This document shows positions 1 to 8,277 of a DNA stretch of 62,713 bases, piece after piece. A program made the position numbers and the translations under genes. Source of the DNA: Streptomyces cellostaticus (GTDB lineage Bacteria; Actinomycetota; Actinomycetes; Streptomycetales; Streptomycetaceae); contig NZ_KQ948049.1 of the NCBI RefSeq assembly GCF_001513965.1, positions 4,957 through 67,669 of the forward strand, written 5' to 3'. The notes under the pieces are model-generated. The model made no database searches, was not told the origin of the DNA, and worked only from the letters and a program-made list of their open reading frames with translations. Numbering within the stretch: the stretch's first letter is position 1; the number at the start of each line of letters is the position of its first letter.

Positions 1-511
<511 letters not shown>

Positions 512-513
512 GC

Positions 514-560
514 TGTAGCGCCCCAAGGGGCGCGGGGAACTGCGCGAGCAGCCACAACGG
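514..560. repeat. Streptomyces-type dispersed hairpin repeat after ispG
   Basis: A short hairpin (GCGCCC arms at 518-523 and 528-533) is followed by a GGGGAACTGCGCG tail. From memory this motif recurs in many Streptomyces intergenic regions. It lies just after the ispG stop and may act as its terminator. Genome-wide recurrence cannot be tested within the window. Confidence 0.5.
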
Positions 561-667
561 ACCGGCACTCGCCGACGAACCACAGCCCCCCGAGCTAGGA
601 AGCGCACCGCCAAAGCAGCGCAGCTATAGTGCGGGGATCAGCAGAACCCCAGGGTGAGGCCCCGCAC

Positions 668-1516
668 GTGTTGACCCAGACCACCTCACGGGTGCTCGAT
701 CCGAGCGACCTTGACGCCGCGCTCGCCGTCCTCGACCGCGAGCCGGTCGCGAACGCCTTCGTGACCTCCCGGGTCCAGATCGCGGGCCTCGACCCGTGGC
801 GCCTCGGCGGCGAGATGTGGGGCTGGTACGAGGACGGCATGCTCACGTCCCTGTGCTACGCGGGCGCCAACCTCGTCCCCATCTGCGCCACCCCGCGGGC
901 CGTCCGCGCCTTCGCCGACCGGGCCCGCAGGGCCGGCCGCCGCTGCTCCTCCATCGTCGGCCCCGCCGAACCCACCACGGCGCTGTGGCGCCTGCTGGAA
1001 CCGCACTGGGGACCGGCCCGCGAGGTCCGCGCTCACCAGCCTCTGATGGTCACCGACCGCATGCCCGCCGACATCGCCCCGGATCCCTACGTCCGCCGCA
1101 TCCGCAAGGACGAGATGGAGACGATCATGCCGGCGTGCGTGGCGATGTTCACCGAGGAGGTCGGCGTCTCCCCGATGGCCGGGGACGGCGGCCTGCTCTA
1201 CCAGGCCCGCGTCGCCGAGCTCGTGGGCTCCGGCCGCTCCTTTGCCCGCATCGACGAACACGGCAAGGTCGTCTTCAAGGCGGAGATCGGCGCGGCGACG
1301 GCCCAGGCCTGCCAGATCCAGGGCGTGTGGGTCGCCCCCGAGTACCGGGGGAGGGGTCTGGCGGCGCCCGGCATGGCAGCGGTCCTGCGCTACGCCCTGG
1401 CGGATGTCGCCCCGGTGGTCAGCCTCTACGTGAACGACTTCAACACGGCGGCGCGCAGGACGTACCGGCGGGTGGGGTTCCAGGAGGTCGGCGCGTTCAT
1501 GAGCATCCTCTTCTAG
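668..1516 (+). CDS. GNAT family N-acetyltransferase with DUF4081-like N-terminal domain
   Basis: A predicted acetyl-CoA-dependent N-acetyltransferase of 282 residues; the substrate is unknown. The C-terminal half has the GNAT core, with the acetyl-CoA loop YRGRGLA near residue 225 and a YRRVGF motif close to the end. The N-terminal half resembles the DUF4081 domain often found ahead of GNAT domains in actinomycetes. I chose GTG 668 because AGGGTGAGG (651-659) sits 8-9 bases upstream; the frame is also open from GTG 629, which has no ribosome binding site. TTG 671 is a possible alternative. Its stop overlaps by 3 bases the stop of the convergent gene on the other strand, so no terminator separates them. 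Confidence 0.88.
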   Translation: MLTQTTSRVLDPSDLDAALAVLDREPVANAFVTSRVQIAGLDPWRLGGEMWGWYEDGMLTSLCYAGANLVPICATPRAVRAFADRARRAGRRCSSIVGPAEPTTALWRLLEPHWGPAREVRAHQPLMVTDRMPADIAPDPYVRRIRKDEMETIMPACVAMFTEEVGVSPMAGDGGLLYQARVAELVGSGRSFARIDEHGKVVFKAEIGAATAQACQIQGVWVAPEYRGRGLAAPGMAAVLRYALADVAPVVSLYVNDFNTAARRTYRRVGFQEVGAFMSILF

Positions 1517-2031
1517 GAGCTCCGGGGGCGGCCCGTTTCCTCGGTGGTGGCCGGCAGGAGGCTCAGGAGCTGCTTCGTGTGGCCGGGCAGCTCCACTTCC
1601 GCGAGGCCCGTGATGAGGTCCCTGAGCGGCATGGGCTGGTCGACCAGGAGCGTGTCGTGGGACAGGAGCAGGCTGGGGACCAGCGTGTCGAGTTCGGCCT
1701 CGCTCAGCATCGGCCCGCCGAGTGCGCACAGGGCGTCCGCCTGGATACTGATGCGGTCCCGGAGCCCCGCGTTGCCGCCGGCGAGCGCGATGGCGCGTTC
1801 GATGGTCCAGGTGTCGAGCGCGATGCGGTTGTCGTACGTGGTCTTCGCCCCGGCGGTGACGGAGGAGACCGCGGCGAGGGTGGCGGCGTTGACGAGGGCG
1901 ACGTGCGCGAGGATCTGGTCGGCGTTCCACTCGCCGGGCGGCGGGGCCGGGCTCGGGTCGCCGGAGTCGGCCACCGTGGCGGCGGCGTCCAGCAGGGCGC
2001 GGTAGGCGTTCCGGAGCGGGGTGGTGTCCAT
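1513..2031 (-). CDS. DinB / mycothiol-transferase-like fold protein
   Basis: A 172-residue protein, probably of the DinB/MDMPI four-helix superfamily. The N-terminal PPGEWNADQILAHVALVN segment is typical of that fold: a conserved Trp and a His in the second helix, where a metal ligand normally sits. Members act in thiol-dependent transfer or detoxification in actinobacteria; no substrate can be assigned. ATG 2031 follows a purine-rich GAAGAAG site. It lies 31 bases downstream of the ArsR-SRPBCC gene on the same strand, so the two are probably co-transcribed and controlled by that regulator. The frame stays open upstream, but that part is antiparallel shadow of the neighbour. Confidence 0.75.
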   Translation of the reverse strand: MDTTPLRNAYRALLDAAATVADSGDPSPAPPPGEWNADQILAHVALVNAATLAAVSSVTAGAKTTYDNRIALDTWTIERAIALAGGNAGLRDRISIQADALCALGGPMLSEAELDTLVPSLLLSHDTLLVDQPMPLRDLITGLAEVELPGHTKQLLSLLPATTEETGRPRSS

Positions 2032-2062
2032 GACGTCTTCTTCTTTCTGCCGTTCTGCCGTT

Positions 2063-2872
2063 TCAGCCGTGCGCGCGGTACATCTCCCAGGGCGCCTGCG
2101 GGAGGACCTCGCCGGTCTCCAGCAGTGACTTGAGGTTGGCCAGCACGGCCGGCCAGCCCTGCGAAATCCCGTTGAACATCGCCTGGTTGGCGAGGTTCTC
2201 GTGGGTGACGGTGAGGCGGACGATGTCGTGGTGCGGCTCGACGAGGAAGGTGACGACCGACGGTTCCCTGGGCCGTTCGGCGTCGGGTGCGTCTTCGAAG
2301 GTGATGACCAGGCGCGTCGGGGGTTCGGCCTCGAGTACACGGCCGACGACGTCGACGGCGCCTGATCCGTCGACGCGCCGGTGCTCCCAGGACGAGCCCG
2401 GCTGCCAGTCCGAGACGTTGGCGTGTCCCCAGTAGCGCGCCGTCAGGTCCGCGTCCGTCAGGGCCTGCCACACCTGCTCGGCGCTTGCGCGGATGTAGGT
2501 GACGTAGACGTAGGTCGGTACGGATGTGGGTGCGTCGGCCATGGCGTACTCCTCTGCCTGGTTCCTGATGGCACTGAGCGCTTGCAGGCGGGGCTTGTCG
2601 AACTCCGAGATCCAGCGCTCCTCGATCTCGTGGATGGGCGCCGGGTTGAGGTAGTGGAGCCGCTCCCGTCCGCGCCGTACGACGGTCACGAGGTTGGCCT
2701 GCTCGAGAAGGTCGAGATGCTGTGTCGCCGACTGGCGTGTCATGGCCAGGCGTTCGCACAGCTCGCGCAGCGTCTGGCCGTTGTGCTCGCGCAGACGGTC
2801 GAGCAGGAGGCGCCGGGTGGGGTCGGCCAGCGCCTTGAAGACCGAGTCCATCGCTCTTGCTTCGTGGCTCAC
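2063..2872 (-). CDS. ArsR-type HTH regulator fused to SRPBCC (AHSA1-like) domain
   Basis: A 269-residue two-domain protein. Residues 8-95 form an ArsR-like winged helix (FKALADPTRRLLLDRL, then the recognition helix around MTRQSATQHLDLLEQANLV). Residues 115-265 form an SRPBCC/AHSA1-like ligand-binding domain (YVTYIRASAEQVWQALTD ... YWGH). No ArsR metal-binding Cys pair is present, so ligand control through the SRPBCC pocket is more likely than metal sensing (inference). GTG 2872 has no usable ribosome binding site, but a near-consensus promoter puts the transcript start about at this codon, which suggests a leaderless mRNA. ATG 2851 is the alternative start. It heads a two-gene operon with the DinB-like gene. 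Confidence 0.85.
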   Translation of the reverse strand: MSHEARAMDSVFKALADPTRRLLLDRLREHNGQTLRELCERLAMTRQSATQHLDLLEQANLVTVVRRGRERLHYLNPAPIHEIEERWISEFDKPRLQALSAIRNQAEEYAMADAPTSVPTYVYVTYIRASAEQVWQALTDADLTARYWGHANVSDWQPGSSWEHRRVDGSGAVDVVGRVLEAEPPTRLVITFEDAPDAERPREPSVVTFLVEPHHDIVRLTVTHENLANQAMFNGISQGWPAVLANLKSLLETGEVLPQAPWEMYRAHG

Positions 2873-2878
2873 ACTCCG

Positions 2879-2909
2879 ATTATGCAGGCAGTTACCTGCA
2901 TAATGTCAA
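2879..2909 (-). promoter_or_regulatory. Promoter with perfect inverted-repeat operator
   Basis: On the minus strand, TTGACA (2909-2904) and CATAAT (2884-2879) are separated by 19 bases. A perfect 10-bp inverted repeat, ATTATGCAGG / CCTGCATAAT with a 6-bp spacer, fills 2879-2904. It covers the -10 box and touches the -35 box. Binding of a dimeric winged-helix repressor here would block the promoter, so autoregulation by the adjacent ArsR-type protein is likely. Transcription should start close to GTG 2872. Confidence 0.75.
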
Positions 2910-2934
2910 ACGGTACGTTCCCTGCTGCTCACGA

Positions 2935-3375
2935 GCTCGCCCCCGTGCCGGGCAGCAGGCCGCGGTCACGGCCACGCCGACCGCCCACGCGGCGGGCCGG
3001 AGTGCGGCCGACCCGGCGGGCCGGTCCGGCATCCCGGGCAGCCGAGCCGGTGTCGATGCCCACGCTCCGACCGGGGACCCGGTGAACCCCGGCAAGGGCG
3101 GCGGCGGGATCGGCAACTCCGGAGGCCGGGGTGAACGCGACCTGCTGCCGGCGCGCTGCCCAGTGGTCGAGGGCCTGTGCGGACTCGGCCGGCCGGGGCC
3201 CGTCCACGTGGGCCGGCCGGGCTCGGACCCCGTGACCGGTGCGGATCACTCCGTGGGTGGCACCGGCCGCGGCCACCCCGTCTCCGGCACCGCACGCCAG
3301 CCCGCTCCCGCACCTCGCGCGCGAAGCACCCGAGCGGGCGCGGATCCCCGAGCGCCCTGCGCCCCGGGGTCTGAC
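2935..3375 (-). pseudogene. Questin-oxidase-like (DUF4243) gene remnant
   Basis: No intact gene fills the 580 bases between the ArsR-type gene and the next GNAT gene. On the minus strand, two frames carry pieces that I recognise as questin-oxidase-like. The first is RRALGDPRPLGCFAREVRER (about 3355-3302), and the second, after a frame change, is GATHGVIRTGHGVRA followed by ALDHWAARRQQV and DPAAALAGVHRVP (about 3280-3070). The order and spacing fit the C-terminal half of that family. The N-terminal half is missing and the tail decays toward 2935. The assignment rests on recalled family motifs, not a search. Confidence 0.5.
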
Positions 3376-3482
3376 GAGCGGGCCCCGGGTCGAGCCGTGC
3401 CCGTAGGCAGGGCCCTGGACCGTGGTCATACCGGTCCCGGTGCCCGGTCTGTGACCGCCGCCTCCCCTGTACGCTCCCCCGC

Positions 3483-4013
3483 ATGGACGTCGTGATCGGC
3501 CCCCTGGACCTATCAGCCCACGTGGACGAGGCCTTGGCGGTCCAGGCCCTCGCCTTCGGACTCGGCCCCGACGAGGTGGCCGTACGCCGCCAGATCGTCC
3601 AGCGCCACATGCAGTACCCGGGTGCGCGCGCCCTCGGCGCGACCAGCGCAGGGCTCCTCGTGGGGTTCGTGTACGGCATGCCCAACTCCCGCACCCACTG
3701 GTGGTCCACGGTCGTGGAGCCCTACCTGCGCGCCCGGGACAACGACTTCTGGCTGGACGACTCCTTCGTCATCACCGAGCTGCACGTCCACCCCGGCCAC
3801 CAGAACCGCGGCATCGGCCGCCGCCTGATCACCACGATCACCGACGGCGCCACCGAACCCCGCTCGATCCTCTCCGCGATCGACACCGACAGCCCGGCCC
3901 GCGGCCTCTACCACTCCCTCGGCTACGTCGACCTCGCCCGCCAGGTCCACTTCCCGAGCGCCCCCAGGCCGTACGCCGTGATGGGCGCCCCCCTGCCGCT
4001 GCGCCGGAGATAA
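3483..4013 (+). CDS. GNAT family N-acetyltransferase
   Basis: A 176-residue single-domain GNAT acetyltransferase. The acetyl-CoA pyrophosphate loop is seen as HVHPGHQNRGIGRRL near residues 100-115, and the C-terminal YHSLGYVDLARQVHF strand is typical of the fold. The acceptor substrate is unknown. ATG 3483 directly follows the decayed region and has only a weak upstream ribosome binding site (CCCCCGC context), so a leaderless or later start is possible. It is separated by 73 bases from proS on the same strand and could be co-transcribed with it. Confidence 0.85.
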   Translation: MDVVIGPLDLSAHVDEALAVQALAFGLGPDEVAVRRQIVQRHMQYPGARALGATSAGLLVGFVYGMPNSRTHWWSTVVEPYLRARDNDFWLDDSFVITELHVHPGHQNRGIGRRLITTITDGATEPRSILSAIDTDSPARGLYHSLGYVDLARQVHFPSAPRPYAVMGAPLPLRRR

Positions 4014-4086
4014 CCGATTTCCACCGGCACAGCCAGCCCGGCTAACCTCCTAGCCACCACCCTTACCCGGCAGGAGTACGAGAACC

Positions 4087-5793
4087 ATGGCGAACGCACC
4101 GGTCCAGCGCATGTCCCAGTTGATGGCGAAGACGCTGCGCGACGACCCGGCGGACGCCGAGGTCCTCAGCCACAAGCTCCTCGTCCGGGCCGGCTACGTC
4201 CGCCGTACCGCGGCCGGCATCTGGTCCTGGCTGCCGCTCGGCATGAAGGTCCTCGGCAACGTGGAGCGGATCGTCCGCGAGGAGATGGACGCCATCGGCG
4301 CCCAGCAGGTCTCGCTCCCCGCCCTGCTCCCGCGTGAGCCGTACGACGCGACCGGCCGCTGGGACGAGTACGGCCAGGAACTCTTCCGGCTGAAGGACCG
4401 CAAGGGCGGCGACTACCTCCTCGGCCCCACCCACGAGGAGATCTTCACCCTCCTGGTCAAGGACCAGTGCACGTCCTACAAGGACCTGCCCGTGATCCTC
4501 TACCAGATCCAGAACAAGTTCCGCGACGAGGCCCGCCCCCGGGCCGGCATCCTGCGCGGCCGCGAGTTCCTGATGAAGGACTCGTACTCCTTCGACCTGG
4601 AGGACGAGGGCCTGGCCAAGTCCTACGCGCTGCACCGCCAGGCGTACCAGAACATCTTCGACCGCCTCGGCCTCGACTACCGCATCTGCGCGGCCACCGC
4701 CGGCGCGATGGGCGGCTCCAAGTCCGAGGAGTTCCTCGCCCCGGCCGAGGCCGGCGAGGACCTCTTCGCGGACTGCCCGAACTGCGACTTCGCCGCCAAC
4801 ACCGAGGCGATCGGCTACGAGCTGAAGCCGGTGGACGGCTCCGCCGTGCCGGCCGCCGAGGACATCCCCACCCCGGACACCCCGACCATCGAGACCCTGG
4901 CTGCCCACCTCGGCGTCCCGGCCTCCGCCACGCTGAAGAACCTGCTGGTCAAGGTGGACGGCGAGATCATCGCCGTCGGCGTACCCGGCGACCGCGAGGT
5001 CGACCTGGGCAAGGTCGAGGCGCACTTCGCCCCGGCCGCCGTCGAGCTGGTCACCGCCGAGGACTTCGTCGGCCGCCCCGACCTGGTCCGCGGCTACGTC
5101 GGCCCGCAGGGCCTGGGCGAGAAGGTCAAGTACATCGCCGACCCGCGCGTGGCCCCCGGCACCGCCTGGATCACCGGCGCCAACAAGGAGAACACGCACA
5201 CCAAGAACGTCGTCGCCGGCCGTGACTTCGAAGTCGGCGAGTACGTGGACGTCGTGGTCGTGCAGGACGGCGACCCCTGCCCGAAGTGCGGCACCGGCCT
5301 CAAGCTGGACCGCGCCATCGAGATCGGCCACATCTTCCAGCTGGGCCGCAAGTACGCCGACGCCCTCAAGCTCGACGTGCTCGGCCAGAACGGCAAGCCG
5401 GTCCGCGTCACCATGGGCTCCTACGGCGTCGGCGTCTCCCGTGCCGTCGCCGCGATCGCCGAGCAGACCGCCGACGAGCAGGGCCTGTGCTGGCCCAAGG
5501 AGGTCGCCCCGGCCGACGTGCACGTCGTCGCGGCCGGCAAGGCGCTGCAGACCGAGCTGGCGCTCGACGTCGCCGGGAAGCTGGCCGCCGCGGGCGTCCG
5601 CGTCCTCGTCGACGACCGGGCCGGTGTCTCCCCGGGCGTGAAGTTCACCGACGCCGAGCTGATCGGCGTGCCGCAGATCCTGGTCGCCGGCCGCCGCTCC
5701 GGCGAGGGTGTGCTGGAGCTGAAGGACCGCAAGACCGGTGAGCGCGAGGAGCTGACGGTCGAGGAGGCCATCGCCCGCCTGACGGCGCAGTAA
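4087..5793 (+). CDS. proS: Prolyl-tRNA synthetase (bacterial type)
   Basis: Charges tRNA-Pro with proline in the cytoplasm. The 568-residue product has the bacterial ProRS layout. A class II catalytic core comes first (motif 2 region FRDEARPRAGILRGREFLMK near residues 140-160). A YbaK-like editing insertion follows at about residues 220-400, and motif 3 is seen as GSYGVGVSR near residue 445. The anticodon-binding domain is C-terminal. Length is normal for the family. ATG 4087 has AGGAG at 4071-4075. It stands alone, followed by about 117 bases before a decayed operon. Confidence 0.98.
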   Translation: MANAPVQRMSQLMAKTLRDDPADAEVLSHKLLVRAGYVRRTAAGIWSWLPLGMKVLGNVERIVREEMDAIGAQQVSLPALLPREPYDATGRWDEYGQELFRLKDRKGGDYLLGPTHEEIFTLLVKDQCTSYKDLPVILYQIQNKFRDEARPRAGILRGREFLMKDSYSFDLEDEGLAKSYALHRQAYQNIFDRLGLDYRICAATAGAMGGSKSEEFLAPAEAGEDLFADCPNCDFAANTEAIGYELKPVDGSAVPAAEDIPTPDTPTIETLAAHLGVPASATLKNLLVKVDGEIIAVGVPGDREVDLGKVEAHFAPAAVELVTAEDFVGRPDLVRGYVGPQGLGEKVKYIADPRVAPGTAWITGANKENTHTKNVVAGRDFEVGEYVDVVVVQDGDPCPKCGTGLKLDRAIEIGHIFQLGRKYADALKLDVLGQNGKPVRVTMGSYGVGVSRAVAAIAEQTADEQGLCWPKEVAPADVHVVAAGKALQTELALDVAGKLAAAGVRVLVDDRAGVSPGVKFTDAELIGVPQILVAGRRSGEGVLELKDRKTGEREELTVEEAIARLTAQ

Positions 5794-5800
5794 AGGAAAC

Positions 5801-5887
5801 CCTCAGAGAATTCTCCCGGGGCCTGAAGCTGCCTCACAGGGTTCTCTCAGGCCGTCCCCCGACCGTAGGACGTGACACGGCGTCACG
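5801..5887 (+). promoter_or_regulatory. Paired direct repeats and inverted repeat before the decayed redox operon
   Basis: Two similar 15-mers, CCTCAGAGAATTCTC (5801-5815) and CCTCACAGGGTTCTC (5832-5846), start 31 bases apart, close to three helical turns. Further on is an inverted repeat, CGTGAC-N5-GTCACG (5871-5887). The arrangement looks like a binding region for an OmpR-type response regulator or another dimeric activator of the operon starting at 5911 (inference). The repeats survive although the genes they would control are broken. Confidence 0.4.
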
Positions 5888-5910
5888 ATCACTACGGGAG
5901 GGGAACGGTC

Positions 5911-6169
5911 ATGCACACCAGGGAGCGGGGTGCCGCGGCAGCGGTCCGCAGCGGGGCCCGGCGGACAGCGGCCGTCGCGCCGGCGGTCACGCTGTCGGCG
6001 GCCGCCGGGATGTTCGCCCTGATCGGCACGGTGCACTCGGGTGCCGACACGACGGCGAGCACCGGCACCGGTACCAGTACGGGGCGACTCCACTGAGAGC
6101 CTCCAGTCCTCGGACGGTCTCACGTCCTCCTCCGGCGGCTCCGCCGACGCCACCTCGGGGTCGTCGTGA
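5911..6169 (+). pseudogene. Small membrane/exported protein, frameshifted
   Basis: ATG 5911 has a strong ribosome binding site (GGGAGGGGAA, 5896-5905). It opens a 61-codon frame with a basic N-terminus and one hydrophobic segment (APAVTLSAAAGMFALIGTV), ending at 6096. A single frame change near 6080 restores a Ser/Gly/Thr-rich tail (DSTESLQSSDGLTSSSGG) ending at TGA 6167-6169. That TGA overlaps the GTG start of the next gene as GTGA. The overlap implies the original protein was about 85 residues and translationally coupled to the ApbE gene. Function is unknown; a one-base sequencing error could also explain the break. Confidence 0.55.
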
Positions 6170-6335
6170 GGACCGCCGCCGCTTTGGCGCGCCCTGGCAC
6201 CACCGTCCGCCTGGTCGTCACCGACCCGGCCCTGCTGGACTCCTGCACCCTGCTCCTGGCCCGCCACCTCGCCGAGGCCGACGCGGCGTGCAGCCGCTTC
6301 CGCACCGACTCCGAGCCGACGGCCCTCGACAGGGC
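6166..6335 (+). pseudogene. ApbE-type FAD:protein FMN transferase, 5' fragment
   Basis: Only the N-terminal 50-55 residues of an ApbE-like protein are left: the GTTVRLVVTDP strand and the ACSRFRTDSE motif that normally precede the flavin site. GTG 6166 overlaps the previous stop. After LDRA, near 6330, the sequence switches abruptly to NuoF-like sequence (GEPAGRKDRTWL) in another frame, so the rest of apbE has been deleted. Intact ApbE proteins are about 250-300 residues and attach FMN covalently to redox partner proteins. This fragment cannot do so. Confidence 0.6.
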
Positions 6336-7111
6336 GAGCCCGCGGGCCGCAAGGACCGCACCTGGCTCAGGTGTCCCCCCATCTCGTCCTGGACGGGCTC
6401 CAGGCGGCGGCCGCCGCCATCGGCGCGGGCGAGGCCTTCCTCGCGGTCGAGGACGGCACCTCCTGGCTGGAGACCGCGCTCGCCCAGCGGCACCACCCGC
6501 TGCCCGTGACCGTCGTACGACTGCCCCGCAGGTTCCTCGCCGGGCAGGCCTCGGCCCTGGCTCGGTACGTCTCCGGCGGCCCCGCCCTGCCCATGCACCC
6601 CGACCCGCCGGTCCGCGAGCGCGGAGTGCGCCGGGCGCCGACCCTGGTCCGGAACGTCGAGACCCTGGCCCGCCTCGCCCTGATCGCCCGCTACGGGGCC
6701 GACTGGTTCCGCGCCGGGCAGCGCGCTGTGCACACTGCACGTGCCGGGGCGTGAAGTCAGGGTCGTGGAGGCCCCGTTCGGGATGCCGCTCGGCCGGCTG
6801 CTGCCGTTGGAGGGCACGGCGGCCGTCCTCGTCGGCGGCTACCACGGCACCTGGATCCCGTCCGCAACGGCGGCCCAACTCCCGCGTGCTTGCCGCTCTC
6901 CCTGTCGATCGCTGCGGCCTCGCCGAAACGGCCCGTGTCCTGCGCTACGCCTGGTGGCGGGGCGCGGCGCCTGCCACCACCCGACGGCACGGTCCGCCTC
7001 GTCCGCAGCGCGCTGACCGTCTTCACCGCCCAACTCGACGCCCACACACAGGGGTTGTGCACGGCGACCGACGCCAGGCCCCTGCTGCCCGTACCCGAGG
7101 AGACGCGCTGA
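6325..7111 (+). pseudogene. NuoF-like (51-kDa, SLBB) oxidoreductase remnant
   Basis: Pieces of a NuoF/RnfC-like flavoprotein subunit occur in order but in three frames. They are GEPAGRKDRTWL (about 6330-6365), SPHLVLDGL through NVETLARLALIARYGADWFR (6373-6717), VPGREVRVVEAPFGMPLG through VLVGGYHGTWIP (6741-6857), VDRCGLAETARVLRY (about 6906-6950), and DGTVRLVRSALTVF to TGA 7109-7111. The stretch that should carry the Cys-rich iron-sulfur motif between the last two pieces is absent. The N-terminal nucleotide-binding part was lost in the deletion that fused it to the apbE fragment. The protein must be non-functional. Confidence 0.65.
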
Positions 7112-7112
7112 C

Positions 7113-7314
7113 ATGGACGAGCGCATCCACATCGACTGGACCGCCTGCCAGGGCCACGGCCTGTGCGCCGAACTGCTCCCCGAGCACATGACCCTGGACG
7201 AGTGGGGCTACCCCCTCGTCGACGGCGACCCGCTGCCGGCCCCGCACGGTGAAACGGGCCCGCAGGGCGGCGGCGGACTGTCCGGTACCGGCGCTCAAGC
7301 TCACCGCTTCCTAG
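7113..7314 (+). pseudogene. Single-cluster ferredoxin, frameshifted near the C-terminus
   Basis: ATG 7113 starts a small ferredoxin of the type that feeds electrons to P450s and related enzymes: the CQGHGLC cluster motif and DEWGYPLVDGDPLP are clear. Near 7245 the frame is lost. In the adjacent frame the expected C-terminus (RARRAAADCPVPALKLT, with the last cluster Cys) continues to TAG 7312-7314. Without correction the protein lacks the final Cys. It starts 1 base after the NuoF-like stop, so the two formed one redox operon. A single-base sequencing error would be enough to make this gene intact. Confidence 0.65.
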
Positions 7315-8228
7315 AGCCAGCTCGCGAACTCCAGCAACAGCTCCGCATCCTTCGGCCGCCCGACCCGGAGGGCTCGCACACCCGACTCCACAGCCCGGAA
7401 CAGCGTCCACCCGCGCAGCCGCTCCAGATCCACGTCCAGCGACTCCGCGAGCCGCTTGATCCGCCGCCGGGTGGTGGCCGCTCCCGACGGCGTCGCGATC
7501 AGATCCTCCACCCGGTCCCGCACCAGCCGTGCCAGATCGAACGCACACTCGCCGACGACCGGATCCGGCCCCACCGCCAGCCACGGCATCCGCTCCCCGG
7601 CCAGCACCTTGCTCTGCCGGAACGTGCCGTGCAGCAACCTCTGCTCGGGCGGCGAAGCCAACAACTCCTCGCGCGCCGCAAGCGCCGCAGCCACCAACGG
7701 CGCCGCCTCCGGCTCGGCCAGAGCACTCGCCCGCATCGCCTCCGCCTGGCGCCCGGTCCGCTCCGCCACCGTCTCAAACACCTGCCCGGCCGGCGGCTCC
7801 ACCCACAGCCGCCGCAGCGTCCCCGCGGCCTCCAGCAGGGCCTTCGCCTCCGGCAGCGACCGCACCGACACGTCCGGATGCAGCCGCTCCAGCAGCAGCA
7901 CCCCCTCGGCGGCGTCCTCGACGTGCCCGGGATCCGTTGCCAGCAGTTGTACGGCGCCCAGGCCGGCCCAGTGCGCCAGCGCCGCCCGTTCGCTCTCCGG
8001 GCGGGCCCGGGGCGGGGCCAGCTTCAGCACGGCGGGGCTCCCGTCCGCCCGCCGGACCAGCACCACCAGGCTGCTGCGCCCGCCGGGCACCTGGAGCCGT
8101 TCCACGCTCAACTCGCGCCGGGCGACCGCCCGCTCGGCCGCCTCGGGCAGCCGCGCCAGCCAGTCGTCCCCGGCCGGTGCCGTCTCACCGAGCGCCCGCA
8201 CCAGCCGCTGGGGCGGTTCGAAAGCCAT
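7311..8228 (-). CDS. Aminoglycoside-phosphotransferase-like protein with altered catalytic motif
   Basis: A 305-residue protein with the APH/ChoK kinase-like fold. A nucleotide-binding strand (SPAVLKLAPP) is followed by the catalytic-loop region LLHGTFRQSKVL at residues 198-209. In active members this loop reads HGDxxxxN. Here the Asp is Thr202 and the Asn is Lys207, although a PDPVVGE segment (metal-binding region) follows. It may bind ligand without phosphorylating it (inference). ATG 8228 lies downstream of AGGAGGAAGGG, with rather long spacing. Its stop overlaps the end of the ferredoxin remnant on the other strand. Confidence 0.8.
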   Translation of the reverse strand: MAFEPPQRLVRALGETAPAGDDWLARLPEAAERAVARRELSVERLQVPGGRSSLVVLVRRADGSPAVLKLAPPRARPESERAALAHWAGLGAVQLLATDPGHVEDAAEGVLLLERLHPDVSVRSLPEAKALLEAAGTLRRLWVEPPAGQVFETVAERTGRQAEAMRASALAEPEAAPLVAAALAAREELLASPPEQRLLHGTFRQSKVLAGERMPWLAVGPDPVVGECAFDLARLVRDRVEDLIATPSGAATTRRRIKRLAESLDVDLERLRGWTLFRAVESGVRALRVGRPKDAELLLEFASWL

Positions 8229-8277
8229 GCGCGAGTTGTTCCCTTCCTCCTGGGCCTGCCGTAGGGCGGCTACGCGG

